Shown one piece after another: positions 35,758 to 47,776 of a stretch of DNA of 64,000 bases; within the stretch, counting starts at the first letter, position 1, and every line of letters begins with the position of its first letter. A program made the position numbers and the translations under genes. The stretch comes from Owenia fusiformis (lineage: Eukaryota > Annelida > Polychaeta > Sabellida > Oweniidae): the NCBI GenBank assembly GCA_903813345.2, contig CAIIXF020000001.1, positions 62,019,885 through 62,083,884 on the forward strand, in the 5' to 3' direction. Under the pieces are notes generated by a model, which saw nothing but the letters and a program-made list of their open reading frames with translations, was not told where the DNA came from and made no database searches.

Positions 35758-36979
35758 TGTGATCCAAATGGCAACCCCAAGGGAACGTACCATCGCATTT
35801 CGTTCAATCAGCATCGGAAATAGTGGACAATTTGTTATCTTGGTTCAAAAAATGTTTGAAATCCAGCATGGTTTTGTCACTTCCTGTTTTGTCATTTCCA
35901 GTTAAGTACCACGGCACCTTAAAAGGGAAGCAAGGTCTCATGTTACTTTTAGTAAACCTGGAAACAGGTCAATGGTAGCTCCTGTGTTGTCTGGAAACTT
36001 TGAAAGAAAATTTGGAAAAATAGAAAGAATTTGAAATATCAGAATTTCCTGGAGTTCCCATTGAATGCCTACCAGATATTCTAAAAGAAGACAATGTAAT
36101 GATATTCTCCTGAAAAAAGCAAGGAAATTGATACATGCCTTCATACTTTATTTTGTACCAGAAAATAACATGTGCAGGTAATTTTTACCAAAATGTTATT
36201 TTCCAGCTGTAGTGCAACAGTGCAGGGGGCCATTCAACGATCATCGACCAGTGTCAAAATATATTTAAGTTTGGACATTTCATCAAGACTAACATATATT
36301 TTCATTATCTACAAAGAAATTTAACCCACTGGATGAACATTATTTCAGCTGATATTCCTCTTGAAACGTGGCGGATCTTAAAAATCTATTAGTGGGACTC
36401 CCTTACTCACTTCGAGAGCCATGTTAGATTTTGAAACTTATGGCTCTCAAATGGAGAAATGGACAGCTGAATAATAGTGACCATTGAAACACGAATTAAG
36501 TCGATCAGCGGCTTGCTTTTGTTCTCTAACTATGTCATACATCATTATCATCCTTCCGTACAAGTACTTTGAACAGGTCGACTGACTAAAAAGACGGGCC
36601 TTTGGCACAAGGTCTCGTTCTCGTTCTCAAACAAGACGTGACAATCTTAAATTCCTGGGAAGTTTACCCTTCTAAAAAATTTGACCTACTTTAAAAAATT
36701 ATCGTTAAAAATGTATTTCTTTGTGTTTCCTACCGATTAAATTCGACATATTTTATGAGATGTTAATTTCTAATGTAAGAAGAATTTATTCGTAAGATAG
36801 TTATAAGTGATTCGTAATGAACCGTAGAAATAAGTAATTACTCAATATTTTGAAAGGGACTGATCTTTAACAATCAGAAATTGTTTATTCCACGGTTGCT
36901 ATGCAGCTCATTGAGAATTCCTTTTGAGAAGTGACGTCATTTAAAAACCCCCCGCTTTCGTAATCTTCATCGTCTAGTT
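35758..36979. other. Unique sequence, nothing supported
   Basis: Short plus frame at 35717-35905 and minus frame at 35938-36144 are not recognised. A small hairpin GAGAGCCAT...ATGGCTCTC lies at about 36413-36456. Confidence 0.4.
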
Positions 36980-37145
36980 TACGAATACCACATGTCGATG
37001 TGATGTTTTAATTGATAAAAGCGAATTCCTAACATATTTCTTTACCTTACTGTGAAATAGCAAACTATGAGATAGGTTTACTCGCTAGAAATTAACATAA
37101 TATTATTTGAAGCGATTTTAGAAAATTTTGAAACTGCCATCTTGG
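36980..37145 (+). repeat. Dispersed repeat copy (partner at 29170-29345)
   Basis: Same block order as 29170-29345: GATGTGATGTTTTAATTGAT, TTTCTTTACC, GCAAACTATGAGATAGG, GAAGCG and TTTTGAAACTGCCATC. Confidence 0.6.
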
Positions 37146-38105
37146 TAATATTGATGACGTGATCACCATCTGTCAAGGGTCATCCATCTTGCCATTTGCT
37201 CGGCCAGATCGTACAGGTCGACAAAAAACAATGAAAACACATTAAAATAAAATATACACTTTAAAATTGAGGATGACTGAATACGGGAACACTCCATTGA
37301 ATACAGCTGTGCAATTTACAGTCATCAAGATGAGCTAATTTCAGAGAGATTTGGGAAATAGAAAAGGTTACTTCATTCTTTTCATTCGTGTTTCCCAACT
37401 TCAAGAATTTTGAATCCCAATCTCCGTTCACCAGAACATTCTTTTCGACTGTGCTTTGAACTGAATTTACACTTCTTAATGCTGAAATTGCTAGTTTATA
37501 CAAACATTTAAGAAAATAGGTTTGTCTAACCAGATTGCTCAGAAAGAATTAAAATTTTCTAATTTTCTCTCTGCAGACCTTATTGCCCCTTTCCTGTCAC
37601 GCGATAACATTAGTGTACCTAGACTATTTATTGAGGGTTGATAATCCTTCAGAATGTTTGAATAACTAGAATATTCAGTGGTTTACGATCCAAAATTGCA
37701 AAAAAGCAACTTACCTGGTTGAATTTATTTTGATTTTGATTTTCTAATCGCGGTCTATGGATCATGGACACATATAGAGATTCACGAAATAAAAACAACT
37801 TACAAGTGTATTTGTGTAGGGCCCAACATTCACAAACCTGTTTTAACTAGAATGGAAAGTTAACAGAAGTTAATTATTTCTCATGGTGAAGAGCCAGAGA
37901 AGTTCTGAAAATCAAAATACATGTATGCTCAATGAATTCCTATAGTAGATCTAGGTCAGATTGAGGGGGAGGACAACGAGGCAAGGGCACTTGGCTTACT
38001 CATTCCATTCCATCCATTCCTTTTTGCATCTTTCACTAAATTGCACAAAGTATAGAGTACACAAATGTGAGTATGTACAGAGTAAATCATTTTCTACTAC
38101 TAGTA
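37146..38105. other. Unique sequence with one isolated strong donor motif
   Basis: On the minus strand CAACCAG/GTAAGTTGC (about 37714) is a textbook splice donor, and about 200 bp further AATTTCAG precedes a 67-codon open stretch (down to 37261). Neither peptide is recognised, so no exon is called. Confidence 0.3.
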
Positions 38106-38111
38106 TATGAG

Positions 38112-38142
38112 AGAGACTAACATAAATGTTTTTATGTTAGTC
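38112..38142. repeat. Perfect short hairpin
   Basis: GAGACTAACATAAA and TTTATGTTAGTCTC are exact inverted repeats around a 3-base loop, followed by the palindrome CTCAGCTGAG. Confidence 0.8.
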
Positions 38143-38439
38143 TCAGCTGAGACCAGCATAGGCCTAAAACGAAAATTTAGAACTGAACTAGCCTACAGTT
38201 AGTTCATTGACCTACTTTGAGCTAGGCTACTTCATTTACCTACTTTTCATCGGATCCTCCTAAGCAGGGGTACGAGCCTTGCCCAAGTCGGTATCAAGAT
38301 ATCGAGATCGAGATATGACGGTTATGTCCGCCCCCGGGTGTCCGCCATTTGTGACAACGGTATCTGACTTTACCGCAGTCAGGCTATTCCGGTGTGATAG
38401 TTGTACTCTTCATTCTTAAACGACGCTCCTTGCTCCAAA

Positions 38440-39600
38440 TTATTACACCGTTTACAGCCTTCATTCAGTATTGGTGATCGAGATGACCAATCGATATAAA
38501 TCATTTGTAACAACCCTGGGTTGTTACTTTTTATATTTCATGCCCAGTTTAATTATTTCATATAGCTCTTAATGTAAATATTTGTATTTCAATTTATTGT
38601 AAGGTTTAAAGGTCATTTAAACTTTTTATAACTTTTGAATTTGGTGCCAAAAACTTCAGCCTAGTTTAGATTAGCCAATCAGAGCACGTCTTAAAAAAGC
38701 GTTGAGGAGGCGCACATGGAGAATTTAGGAGATTGACTTTTTTATATTGTGCGGATTATAATCGTCTTAATATTCAGAACTATGTCTTCTTTTGTTCTGT
38801 GAATATTACCAGCTAAGGGTAGCATACTAATTTTGCAAGGTTTTAGTTGGAGATAGATATTCATAGCCATCATGTGTGTACTTTTATCAGTTTGAATATT
38901 TGCCAAAAGGTGGCACTAGTATTGTTGAGCATCTACATGAAGTAGTTGTGTGTATTAGTCTATATAAGGTCAGATTGGTAATAAGATTGAAAACTGTTTT
39001 GTTAGGTATGTTTGATAAACCATCTGAAAGACCTTAGCATCATTGTAAATACTCATTGTACATATTCTTCATACTTATAGTTGATTACGTAATATATATA
39101 TTTTAATTCAAATCATATTTTATGTTATTATTGAGATCAGTGTGACAGTTAGTTGTCAGTAAAGAGCAGATTAAAATTCATAACAACCAACACACTCCCT
39201 AGTCTAGGCCATACGCTACTACAGAAATTTCAAGTATATTTTAACACCTTGTACTTTTTATTAACGTCACGGCTAGGCGAGTGTGACCCCTGGTTGTTAC
39301 ACATTTTTGCATTTCGAAGGTCATAAACTTTTTTTCTGTGTCGCGTTTTAAAAAATTGAAAACATTTATCAGATACTGTATGTGTTACCTCTAAACAAAC
39401 GGTGCGGATATCGTCACCTTTACGGATAACGGATATCCACACCGCTTGTTTAGAGGTAGCACCTTTTTGTTTAATGTTTCCCATTTTGTATAATATCACA
39501 GAGAAATCAACTTTCAAAATACGAATATAATTTGGCTTGATACATGTAGGTCATCTCGATCATATAACCAATATTGAATGAATGCTGTTATACGCTGACG
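38440..39600. mobile_element. Foldback element split by a solo LTR
   Basis: Left (CAGCCTTCATTCAGTATTGG, GATCGAGATGACC at 38455-38495) and right (GGTCATCTCGATC, CCAATATTGAATGAATGCTG at 39550-39590) arms are inverted. The centre is a strong hairpin (39382-39462: CCTCTAAACAAACGGTGCGG against CCACACCGCTTGTTTAGAGG). The left arm is interrupted by 38516-39301, and the right arm shows the uninterrupted sequence. Confidence 0.7.
38516..39301. mobile_element. Solo LTR (786 bp) with CATT target duplication
   Basis: It starts TGTAACAACCCTGGG and ends CCCCTGGTTGTTACA, the TG...CA form with short inverted termini of a retroviral-type LTR. CATT occurs on each side (38512-38515, 39302-39305). No internal gag-pol or second LTR is present, so it is a solo LTR left after recombination. 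The 4-bp duplication fits Ty3/gypsy-like elements (inference). Confidence 0.75.
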
Positions 39601-39605
39601 CTGAG

Positions 39606-41200
39606 ATGCTGATGTGTCACTTGAATAAACTATTTTAACAATTTCCTTTTTATTTGGGAACCCGTTCACATGTATGAATATAATTGAGTACCCAAGTACT
39701 TAAGAACACTGGCGGATCCATGGGGCCCGCTCCCCCCTTTGTGGGCCCACACAAAATTTAGGGCCCCAAAAGTTTTTGAGCCAAAAAATTTTGTAGGGCC
39801 TCGAAAAATGGGTCAAAGATTCAAAGAGGCATCTAGTCCGGTAACATCTCATATTTTTTGCTTTTCACCACTTCTAAAGATCTACGTACATTTCCCTAAT
39901 TTTTACATCTTTTAAGTCTTTCTATTAGCAATTTTAGCTAATATATACGTGGAGCACTCTTTTACTGCATTCAGTCGCACTGTAACTAGGTACGTTTACA
40001 CTTGTTACTTATATGGCTTTTTGTGACTGGCAGTTTAAAATTCTTCTGTTTAATTTTATTATCAATTTATATACACAGACCCGTCATAGGGACTCCGACT
40101 TTTTTGTGGACGGCGTTTGGCGGTCTGTGGTTGGTGTTCGGCGGTCGGCGTCTGTAACAAATGGCAGATTGTGAGATTTTGCATGTTAACTAAATTGCTT
40201 TGGTTCTAGTCTATCGGGGATACACATTCAGATGTGGGCCTTCTGAACCAGCTATGTTTTCGTTAAAAACCTTTGTATGAGACATATGTCAGTTTAATCA
40301 CTTCCATATAAGTTGAATACAATTTTCCCATCTCCTTTTTTATATAAGCTACCAAAGTTGTTTTCGAATTGAATGTATTATTTTATCCAAACAATTATAC
40401 ATCTTAGAAAAAGTAATAGATATTGTTTCAATCCAGGATGGGCGAAATGTTGAATTTCCGTTCACTTTTTTCTTTAACAATTTCATAAAACTAAATCATC
40501 AACTCTCTCCTCCACCAACGGAACTAATTTCGTTTTTACAATTAAATGTTGCTTTACGCCTCTGCCCGCACTCCTATTTATATAGTACTGTATTGCATCA
40601 GTAGAACATACATGTACCTTGCATATGGTTTATTGCTTTATTGAAGTTCAAGTCCTTGGTTGATAAAGATGAGCATAATTCAAAAGGCTAAATATTTTTA
40701 ACATTAGGCTGAACAAAAGAATGGTCTATATAATAAAGTCAAAGGATTCTTTTTAATGATTTATAATTCAATTATTTGTTTCACGGTAGTTGAATGTAAT
40801 CATGGATAGATAAGTAAAATAGAATTAGAATGGGTAATATTATTGTATCTAGATTGTTATTTGCAATGTGTCGTTCTGTCGTGGAATATCTATTTAAAGA
40901 CTATTGCCGCTTCCCGTGTAAACCTTTGTACTTTACACGATCAAAAGTAAGACGAGACAGCGAACAATTCAAATGACAATTAACTAATAATAGAAAAGGG
41001 TGGATTTGTATGATTGTTTAATTTTGTTCCGACGTTGCGTTAATAGTCAATTTCCATTTAATCTAATCGCTGTATGGATTATTATTATTAAGCTGTTTTG
41101 AAAGTCAAATTCTATCACGGCTTATCATCTATGTGTATTATCAGTTATTACACGTTTCAGCATGTGATACGGGAAATATTCCACGAAAGTAAAAATTGTA
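39606..41200. other. Unique and weakly repetitive sequence
   Basis: A segment from about 39708 (ACACTGGCGGATCCATGGGG) has the look of a transposon terminus followed by G/C-rich sequence, but no matching second end was found. GGCGGTC/GGCGTC(T/G) words cluster at 40110-40155. No exon is supported. Confidence 0.35.
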
Positions 41201-41204
41201 TCAT

Positions 41205-41300
41205 ATTCAAACTAATAATACAATAACGTCATTTCGAAGGGCAATATAGGTCCAATATTTCACTATGTTGCCCGCAGAAATGACGTTATTAGTATTTTTA
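41205..41300. mobile_element. Tiny palindromic MITE
   Basis: AATAACGTCATTTC...GGGCAATATA (41222-41250) is inverted as TATGTTGCCC...GAAATGACGTTATT (41263-41292). No coding content. Confidence 0.6.
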
Positions 41301-41692
41301 CCACCGTCACTGACCAGGACTGAAACAGCAAGAAAATCTCACGCACTGAACGATATCTAATTTCCCGGGGAAAATTGCCGGTCATTTTTTGCATTCTCGA
41401 CCGGCAGTATTGACCGCCACTATGACGTCACATATTGCTCAGGTCGATATAGTAAAATGAATGCCTTCTAAACTAGCACCAAAACCCCTAGAACTGGCCC
41501 GGCAAGGTGGTAATAATGACCATTCATTAAGCCACTAATATATATATAACGATCTTGATCATTTCTTGTGTACGGTGTTAGTAATAAGACCAAAACTTGC
41601 GATTCAAATTTTGAAGTGAGAAATACGACTCCAGGAATGACGCTAGTTTTGTTAGGAAGTATCAATGTTGCATTTTGGCTGCCAATCCCCCT

Positions 41693-41800
41693 TGGCTAAA
41701 ATCGGAGGTTTGTCGAAAACGAAAGAATTTCGGCAACCATCTTGAATGAAACTAACTGCAGTAAGGGTCATCCAGCTGTGGAGCAGTGAGACATGGGGAC
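41693..41800 (+). repeat. Dispersed repeat, inverted partner at 50573-50665
   Basis: CGAAAACGAAAGAATTTCGG, CTAACTGCAGTAAGGGTCAT and CCAGCTGTGGAGCAGTG recur in reverse complement at 50573-50665. The two copies flank the GPCR gene and the 47-bp array at a distance of about 8.8 kb. Confidence 0.75.
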
Positions 41801-41999
41801 TTGACAATTAAAGCATTCACAAACAATTAAACGTATATTAATATTATATGCCTATTTGTATTCATATATACATGATTTAAATATACACAAGACAACACAA
41901 TCGTAGTAATGAATACATACATATAGTTCGATATTTAACAAATGTACTACATTTAGGCTACAATATTCACACACAAGCTTGAACATTACAGGCAGGTTA

Positions 42000-43330
42000 C
42001 ACTTAGTCTCGTGAGTGTTACCAAGGTTACCGATACAGTGCTATGTGTGTTACCAAGGTTACATTATTATGTTGTGCCTATGATTAAAATAATGTATTCC
42101 TAGTTACGGTTACAAACTTAAAGATGGTGTTATGCGTTACGTCTTTGTTTCCATTTCCATGGTTACATACTTATCAATCCCGTGCATTATAACAAACAAG
42201 GCACATGACGTGAACGAGATCACACCATCGAAAAACCTTCAAAATGGCCGCCAAAAAAGGATGGGCGCCCAAAGGTTTATCAGCTCTTGAACTTAATATC
42301 CTCTATCATGTGTGCAAATTTGGAGAAATCCGATGAGCAATTTTCCTGAAATGGCAATGACAAGATTTATCGAAACCTTCAAAATGGCCGCCAGAAAACA
42401 AAAAGGTAGCTCAAAGATTTTGAGCTCTAAAACTTGATATTTTTATCATGTGTTCGAATTTGGAGAAAATCTGATGAGCGGTTTCCTGAAATCGCGATGA
42501 CAAGATTTATTGAAAATGTTCAAAATGACCGCCAGAAAACAAGATGGCCGTCCAAAAGTTAATTGGGTATAGAACTTGATATCCTCTATTATGTGCGAAT
42601 TTTGAGAAAATCTAATGAGGGATTTTATCCCACCGATGGTGTGGTAAAAAGTTATATCAAAATATTACACAATTAATGTCGTGCTTTTTAACAAGGTTCC
42701 TTCCATGACGTCCTGAGCGTCATTAAGGTTCCAGTGGACACCAAGTGCTATGTAAAGATCATAAATATGATGACTTGTGCCGTGTGATCAACAACGGTTA
42801 CACATACACAATCGATGTCGTATGTGTTATAAAATGACGCGCTTTCTTTGTTACTTAAGTGCATTAACTAAAATGATATCGTCCGTGCAACTTTATATTA
42901 CTTTGGTGTAGCTAAGGTAACTTATAATTCTATTCTCCTGTTAGGTGTGTTACTATCACGTCCAATGACACGTAGCAACCATATGTGATGTCAAAGTCTT
43001 TACCAAGGCTATATATGTTGTGTGTATTCATTACCAATAATACACACAAACTATAGTGCTTGTTACCATGGATACACACACGATTCCAAATGTGTCGATA
43101 CCAATATTGAATGTTGTAGATACGATCGAACTCCCAAAGAAACTATTGCGTGTTAAAAAAGTCTATAAGCCGTATAATGTTCGCATTGTTATGGTCAAAG
43201 TACGCTATAGTACAATGCACTTGTGTTACCGAAGTAACGTATATGCATTGTGTGTTGCCAAGATTACAGACATGATGTTGTGTGCGTTGCCAAATCGCAC
43301 TCAGATCTTGACACGCGAGTGAGCGTGCTT
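42000..43330 (+). repeat. Degenerate GTGTTACCAAGGTTAC-type motif series
   Basis: Variants of GTGTTACCAAGGTTAC appear near 42012, 42047, 42160, 42690, 42725, 42795, 42910, 42950, 43003, 43060, 43210, 43250 and 43284, typically 35-60 bp apart. The series runs through the region 3' of the GPCR and touches the last codons of its frame. It seems to be a very old tandem repeat, or one that contributed the GPCR's C-terminal tail. Confidence 0.45.
42228..42645. repeat. 140-bp tandem repeat, three copies
   Basis: CTTCAAAATGGCCGCCA starts at 42237, again at 42377 and in diverged form at 42518. Each is followed by TTGAACTT(A/G)ATATCCTCTAT, AATTTGGAGAAA and ATGACAAGATTTAT blocks. Confidence 0.85.
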
Positions 43331-44553
43331 GTAACTTCAGTCCCGTAAGGGTCACCACTATCCCTGTTGCAATTGTTGTTTTGAGAGCGTGATGCCCGCA
43401 ATTTCTTGAATGACCAAGATCGTCCGCACTGGCAGAGTAACCTCAATTGTCTCCTGAAAGATGTCCCGCTGATAGCGTAAAGCCAGAAGTTGATACAATA
43501 GTTCAGGTTGAAGATAATGTCAGTGATACCCTTGATTGCATTGGAATGTAACACGACAACGTTGCACTTTAAGTTCATGGCTTTAGCATTGAGGAAATCG
43601 TTGAAATAAATGGCCCACGCGATAGTATACGGGACTGCCAATATGGCAAAAGACGTGGAAACCGTTATAAGCATGATAGTTAGTTTGACGTCCCCTCTCT
43701 TACTAGCATTGCTAGCACGGGACACGTTGGATGTCAACCGCCCAAGACTCTTTGTTCGCCCAAATGTCCGACAGATGATCACAGTATTCAAAGCTGATAT
43801 GGCAACGAAAGGTATAATTATAATGACGACCATGTATCCAATGGAAAAATAAAAAGTTGTTTCCTCGTAGCCCTCAATATGAGAACAAAATAGTTCACCG
43901 TTGCTCTCTTTCATTTTGCCTATTACCAAGGGGTAGACACCCACTGCCAAGCCACCAACAATAACACCAATTACAATCTTGGTCGCCATGGAAACCGTAC
44001 AAATCAGAATGCGTTTCAATGGAAACATTACTACAAGTGCCCTCTCCGTTGTCATCGCGACCAGCATCCAAGATGATATCATTCGAGAAGAGTATGAAAC
44101 AAAGTTAATAATCTTGCAAGCGGCATCCGACTGATTATAAACATCGAAAGTCTGGTCCTGATGAATCATATCTGATAATTTACCCAGCCACTCCCTTAAA
44201 AAGTTTGACACTATAGAGAGGGTGTCGGTGATTGCCAGGCAAGCCAAATACAAGGCAAACGAGTGACAGCGGAACGACTTTGATACAAATATGATAAAAG
44301 AAAGCATATTACATATTAGCGCCATTATTGTAATCACGGGGATTACGTAAATATAAACATATTTACTTATTTCCACAATACTCGGGGCCTCACAAGGGGA
44401 CTCCTTCGTCCCATAGAGTCCACTTTCATTGGCCGTAAAGATCTCCATTGCATTTGCTGAGGTAGGAACATTCCTCATACTACCGTTATCAATAGTTACA
44501 TTCAATTGCGCAATACGAGATCCAAACTGTAATCCATTCGTAGAATAATCCAT
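43264..44553 (-). CDS. Rhodopsin-class (class A) peptide-type GPCR, intronless
   Basis: A complete 429-residue seven-transmembrane receptor of the plasma membrane. The N-terminus (1-62) has four N-glycosylation sequons (Asn18, 23, 42, 140 counting the first loop). The helices lie at about 65-90 (Asn82), 97-119 (LACLAITD, Asp110), 146-178, 190-212, 232-261 (Pro248), 288-317 (Pro308) and 339-366. Cys146 and Cys223 can form the conserved loop disulfide. The DRY motif is TER (169-171) and NPxxY is NFWLY (355-359), followed by an SGTSFRR helix-8 start and Cys374/Cys376. The Trp usual in helix 4 and the CWxP Trp of helix 6 are missing. The NF(x)LY..SG..FR ending resembles FMRFamide/orphan peptide receptors, which are expanded in lophotrochozoans, but the ligand cannot be named. 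The C-terminus TSCL fits a class I PDZ ligand. The start is the first ATG of the frame. Confidence 0.93.
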   Translation of the reverse strand: MDYSTNGLQFGSRIAQLNVTIDNGSMRNVPTSANAMEIFTANESGLYGTKESPCEAPSIVEISKYVYIYVIPVITIMALICNMLSFIIFVSKSFRCHSFALYLACLAITDTLSIVSNFLREWLGKLSDMIHQDQTFDVYNQSDAACKIINFVSYSSRMISSWMLVAMTTERALVVMFPLKRILICTVSMATKIVIGVIVGGLAVGVYPLVIGKMKESNGELFCSHIEGYEETTFYFSIGYMVVIIIIPFVAISALNTVIICRTFGRTKSLGRLTSNVSRASNASKRGDVKLTIMLITVSTSFAILAVPYTIAWAIYFNDFLNAKAMNLKCNVVVLHSNAIKGITDIIFNLNYCINFWLYAISGTSFRRQLRLLCQCGRSWSFKKLRASRSQNNNCNRDSGDPYGTEVTSTLTRVSRSECDLATHTTSCL

Positions 44554-46010
44554 GTTTCAATGTGGATATATGCAATGAGTTATGCCTTCGTCTAATTCTA
44601 TTTTATTACTGGGTTAATACCCTATGAGTAAAATGCCACATGGGAATTAAGTACTTCTCTGGTAAAAGTGAGCTTGTATCTCACAATGGTCCACTGCAAA
44701 TGTAGCAGTTCCACGGGAATTGAAACAAATGTAGCGTGCCTAATTATACCTCTTTTTTCAATTGATTGGTGAAATGCTGCATCATTACAACGTTTTCTTT
44801 GCCAAATACTCTCCAATAATCTATTAAAGTTTGGATAACATTTCAGCAAATAATTCCATCACTAGGTCCTAGGTCGTATCAACTTTCCCTCATTTTAACA
44901 CAGGATATCGTAATTTTTGTTTACACATTACGATGTATATGCAGCATTTGTCTTAAATCATTACTTCATAATTTGTCTGGAATTATGTCCCGATGTCGGA
45001 ATTTTTCTATTTAATGGCGATCCAGCGATCAAACTTCAGGGCGATCCATAAAATGCATTATATATGGGGTTCCAATGACCATCTGTGGACTTTGCTCCTG
45101 GTTTTCCGATTCGATTGGTTTGATTATTATGCGCTCTCATTAATGCGTCTGTGGCTCGCTCAACAATGAACTGCAAGACTGTTCACAGGTCAACTATTTC
45201 GTTATCTCCAAGCAATTTAATTATCGGCATTCATTATTTCACCCGGTCTGTCCAGCTACAAGTTCCCCCTACAACAGAAAAAGTGTAAAAGGATTAATCA
45301 AGGATAGTACTATCTTTTGCTAATGAGGTAATGGACAGGCGTCAATAATGGGGCGGTCAGGAATCCCATCTCGACTGGTTTATAGTTGAGAGATGATGAT
45401 CGATGGTTGACAGCCTTCCCAACAAACACACAACGCACATACTAAACATCTGCCTCATTTTCAAACAAGGGAAACGATTCTAAATGTCAATTTTTCACTT
45501 GTTCGAAATTGCTTTAACGTTCGACTGCGAACGAAGATCTGTAAATCGTTTAGTAATTAGGATTTATCTTATTTCAAGCATATTTACTATCAGGTGCACA
45601 CTTTACAACTCTGTTAAAATCGTATAATATCTCTACTCGTATGCTTTCTCTGAGCTTTGGATTATCGATCTTCTATAATTATTTGATTTCATTTATTTCA
45701 ATACATTATCAACCCGATACTATTATCAATCTGTAGCATTTTGAACAATAGCAATTTAATTTGTATTTAATTAAAATTTGAATTAATGAAAAATCTAAAT
45801 GTCACAATATTATTAATAAATAATGTATCAGTAGTTTTCAGTACCATTGCGAATGTTTCTTTTTTCCTTGGAAATTTAGATTCGAGATCACAATGACATT
45901 GACTTTTATATCTTTGGTAATTTATGGCAAATTGCAGTTTCAGATTCATCTAAAACTTCATCATCAAAGTGTAATGGGGTTCGTCAAAACTTCAATCACA
46001 CTCGATCATC
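44554..46010. promoter_or_regulatory. GPCR upstream region, promoter not defined
   Basis: Only weak signals are seen. On the minus strand CCATATATAATGC (about 45055-45067) could be a TATA box some 500 bp upstream of the GPCR start. No initiator or other element can be established. The rest of the 1.4 kb is unique AT-rich sequence. Confidence 0.2.
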
Positions 46011-47776
46011 CAAGATGGGATTGGTATAAGATGCATATAAAGGATGAACTGGGAAGGGGAGAGGGGATTGGTATAAGATGCATATAAAGGATGAACTGGG
46101 AAGGGGAGAGGGGATTGGTATAAGATGCATATAAAGGATGAACTGGGAAGGGGAGAGGGGATTGGTATAAGATGCATATAAAGGATGAACTGGGAAGGGG
46201 AGATGGGATTGGTATAAGATGCATATAAAGGATGAACTGGGAAGGGGAGATGGGATTGGTATAAGATGCATATAAAGGATGGACTGGGAAGGGGAGATGG
46301 AATTGGTATAAGATGCATATAAAGGATGAACTGGGAAGGGGAGATGGAATTGGTATAAGATGCATATAAAGGATGAACTGCGAAGGGGAGAGGGGATCGG
46401 TATAAGGTGCATATAAAGGATGAACTGGGAAGGGGAGAGGGGATTGGTATAAGATGCATATAAAGGATGAACTGGGAAGGGGAGAGGGGATTGGTATAAG
46501 ATGCATATAAAGGATGAACTGGGAAGGGGAGAGGGGATTGGTATAAGATGCATATAAAGGATGAACTGCGAAGGGGAGAGGGGATTGGTATAAGATGCGT
46601 ATAAAGGATGAACTGGGAAGGGGAGAGGGGATTGGTATAAGATGCATATAAAGGATGAACTGGGAAGGGGAGAGGGGATTGGTATAAGATGCATATAAAG
46701 GATGAACTGGGAAGGGGAGATGGAATTGGTATAAGATGCATATAAAGGATGAACTGGGAAGGGGAGATGGAATTGGTATAAGATGCATATAAAGGATGAA
46801 CTGGGAAGGGGAGAGGGGATTGGTATAAGATGCATATAAAGGATGAACTGGGAAGGGGAGAGGGGATTGGTATAAGATGCATATAAAGGATGAACTTGGA
46901 AGGGGAGAGGGGATTGGTATAAGATGCATATAAAGGATGAACTGCGAAGGGGAGAGGGGATTGGTATAAGATGCATATAAAGGATGAACTGGGAAGGGGA
47001 GAGGGGATTGGTATAAGATGCATATAAAGGATGAACTGGGAAGGGGAGAGGGGATTGGTATAAGATGCATATAAAGGATGAACTGGGAAGGGGAGAGGGG
47101 ATTGGTATAAGATGCATATAAAGGATGAACTGGGAAGGGGAGAGGGGATTGGTATAAGATGCATACAGAGTACGTAGATTTGATGAAGTAAAAGATGCGA
47201 AGGGGAGAGGGGATTGGTATAAGTTGCATATAAAGGATGAACTGGGAAGGGGAGAGGGGATTTGTATAAGATGCATACAGAGTACGTAGATTTGATGAAG
47301 TAAAGGATGAACTGCGAAGGGGAGAGGGAATTGGTATAAGATGCATATAAAGGATGGACTGCGAAGGGGAGAGGGGATTGGTATAAGATGCATATAAAGG
47401 ATGAACTGGGAAGGGGAGATGGAATTGGTATAAGATGCATATAAAGGATGAACTGGGAAGGGGAGATGGAATTGGTATAAGATGCATATAAAGGATGAAC
47501 TGGGAAGGGGAGATGGAATTGGTATAAGATGCATATAAAGGATGAACTGGGAAGGGGAGATGGAATTGGTATAAGATGCATATAAAGGATGAACTGGGAA
47601 GGGGAGAGGGAATTGGTATAAGATGCATATAAAGGATGAACTGGGAAGGGGAGAGGGGATTGGTATAAGATGCATATAAAGGATGAACTGGGAAGGGGAG
47701 AGGGGATTGGTATAAGATGCATTCAGAGTACGTAGATTTGATGAAGTAAAAGATGCGAAGGGGAGAGGGGATTCTA
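46011..47776. repeat. 47-bp minisatellite, about 37 copies
   Basis: The unit of 47 bp (TTGGTATAAGATGCATATAA, AGGATGAACTGGGAAGGGG, AGAGGGGA) is highly uniform. A variant block CAGAGTACGTAGATTTGATG replaces part of the unit at about 47164, 47276 and 47723, showing multi-unit copying. All three minus frames are open for 576-599 codons because none of the 47 registers contains a stop and 47 is not a multiple of three. Each frame cycles through the same 47-residue peptide. There is no evidence of a real protein. Confidence 0.97.

Noticed and set aside
37261-37760. Possible minus-strand exons around CAACCAG/GTAAGTTGC and AATTTCAG
   Set aside because: Good splice-like motifs, but the translated pieces match nothing I know and phase cannot be verified.
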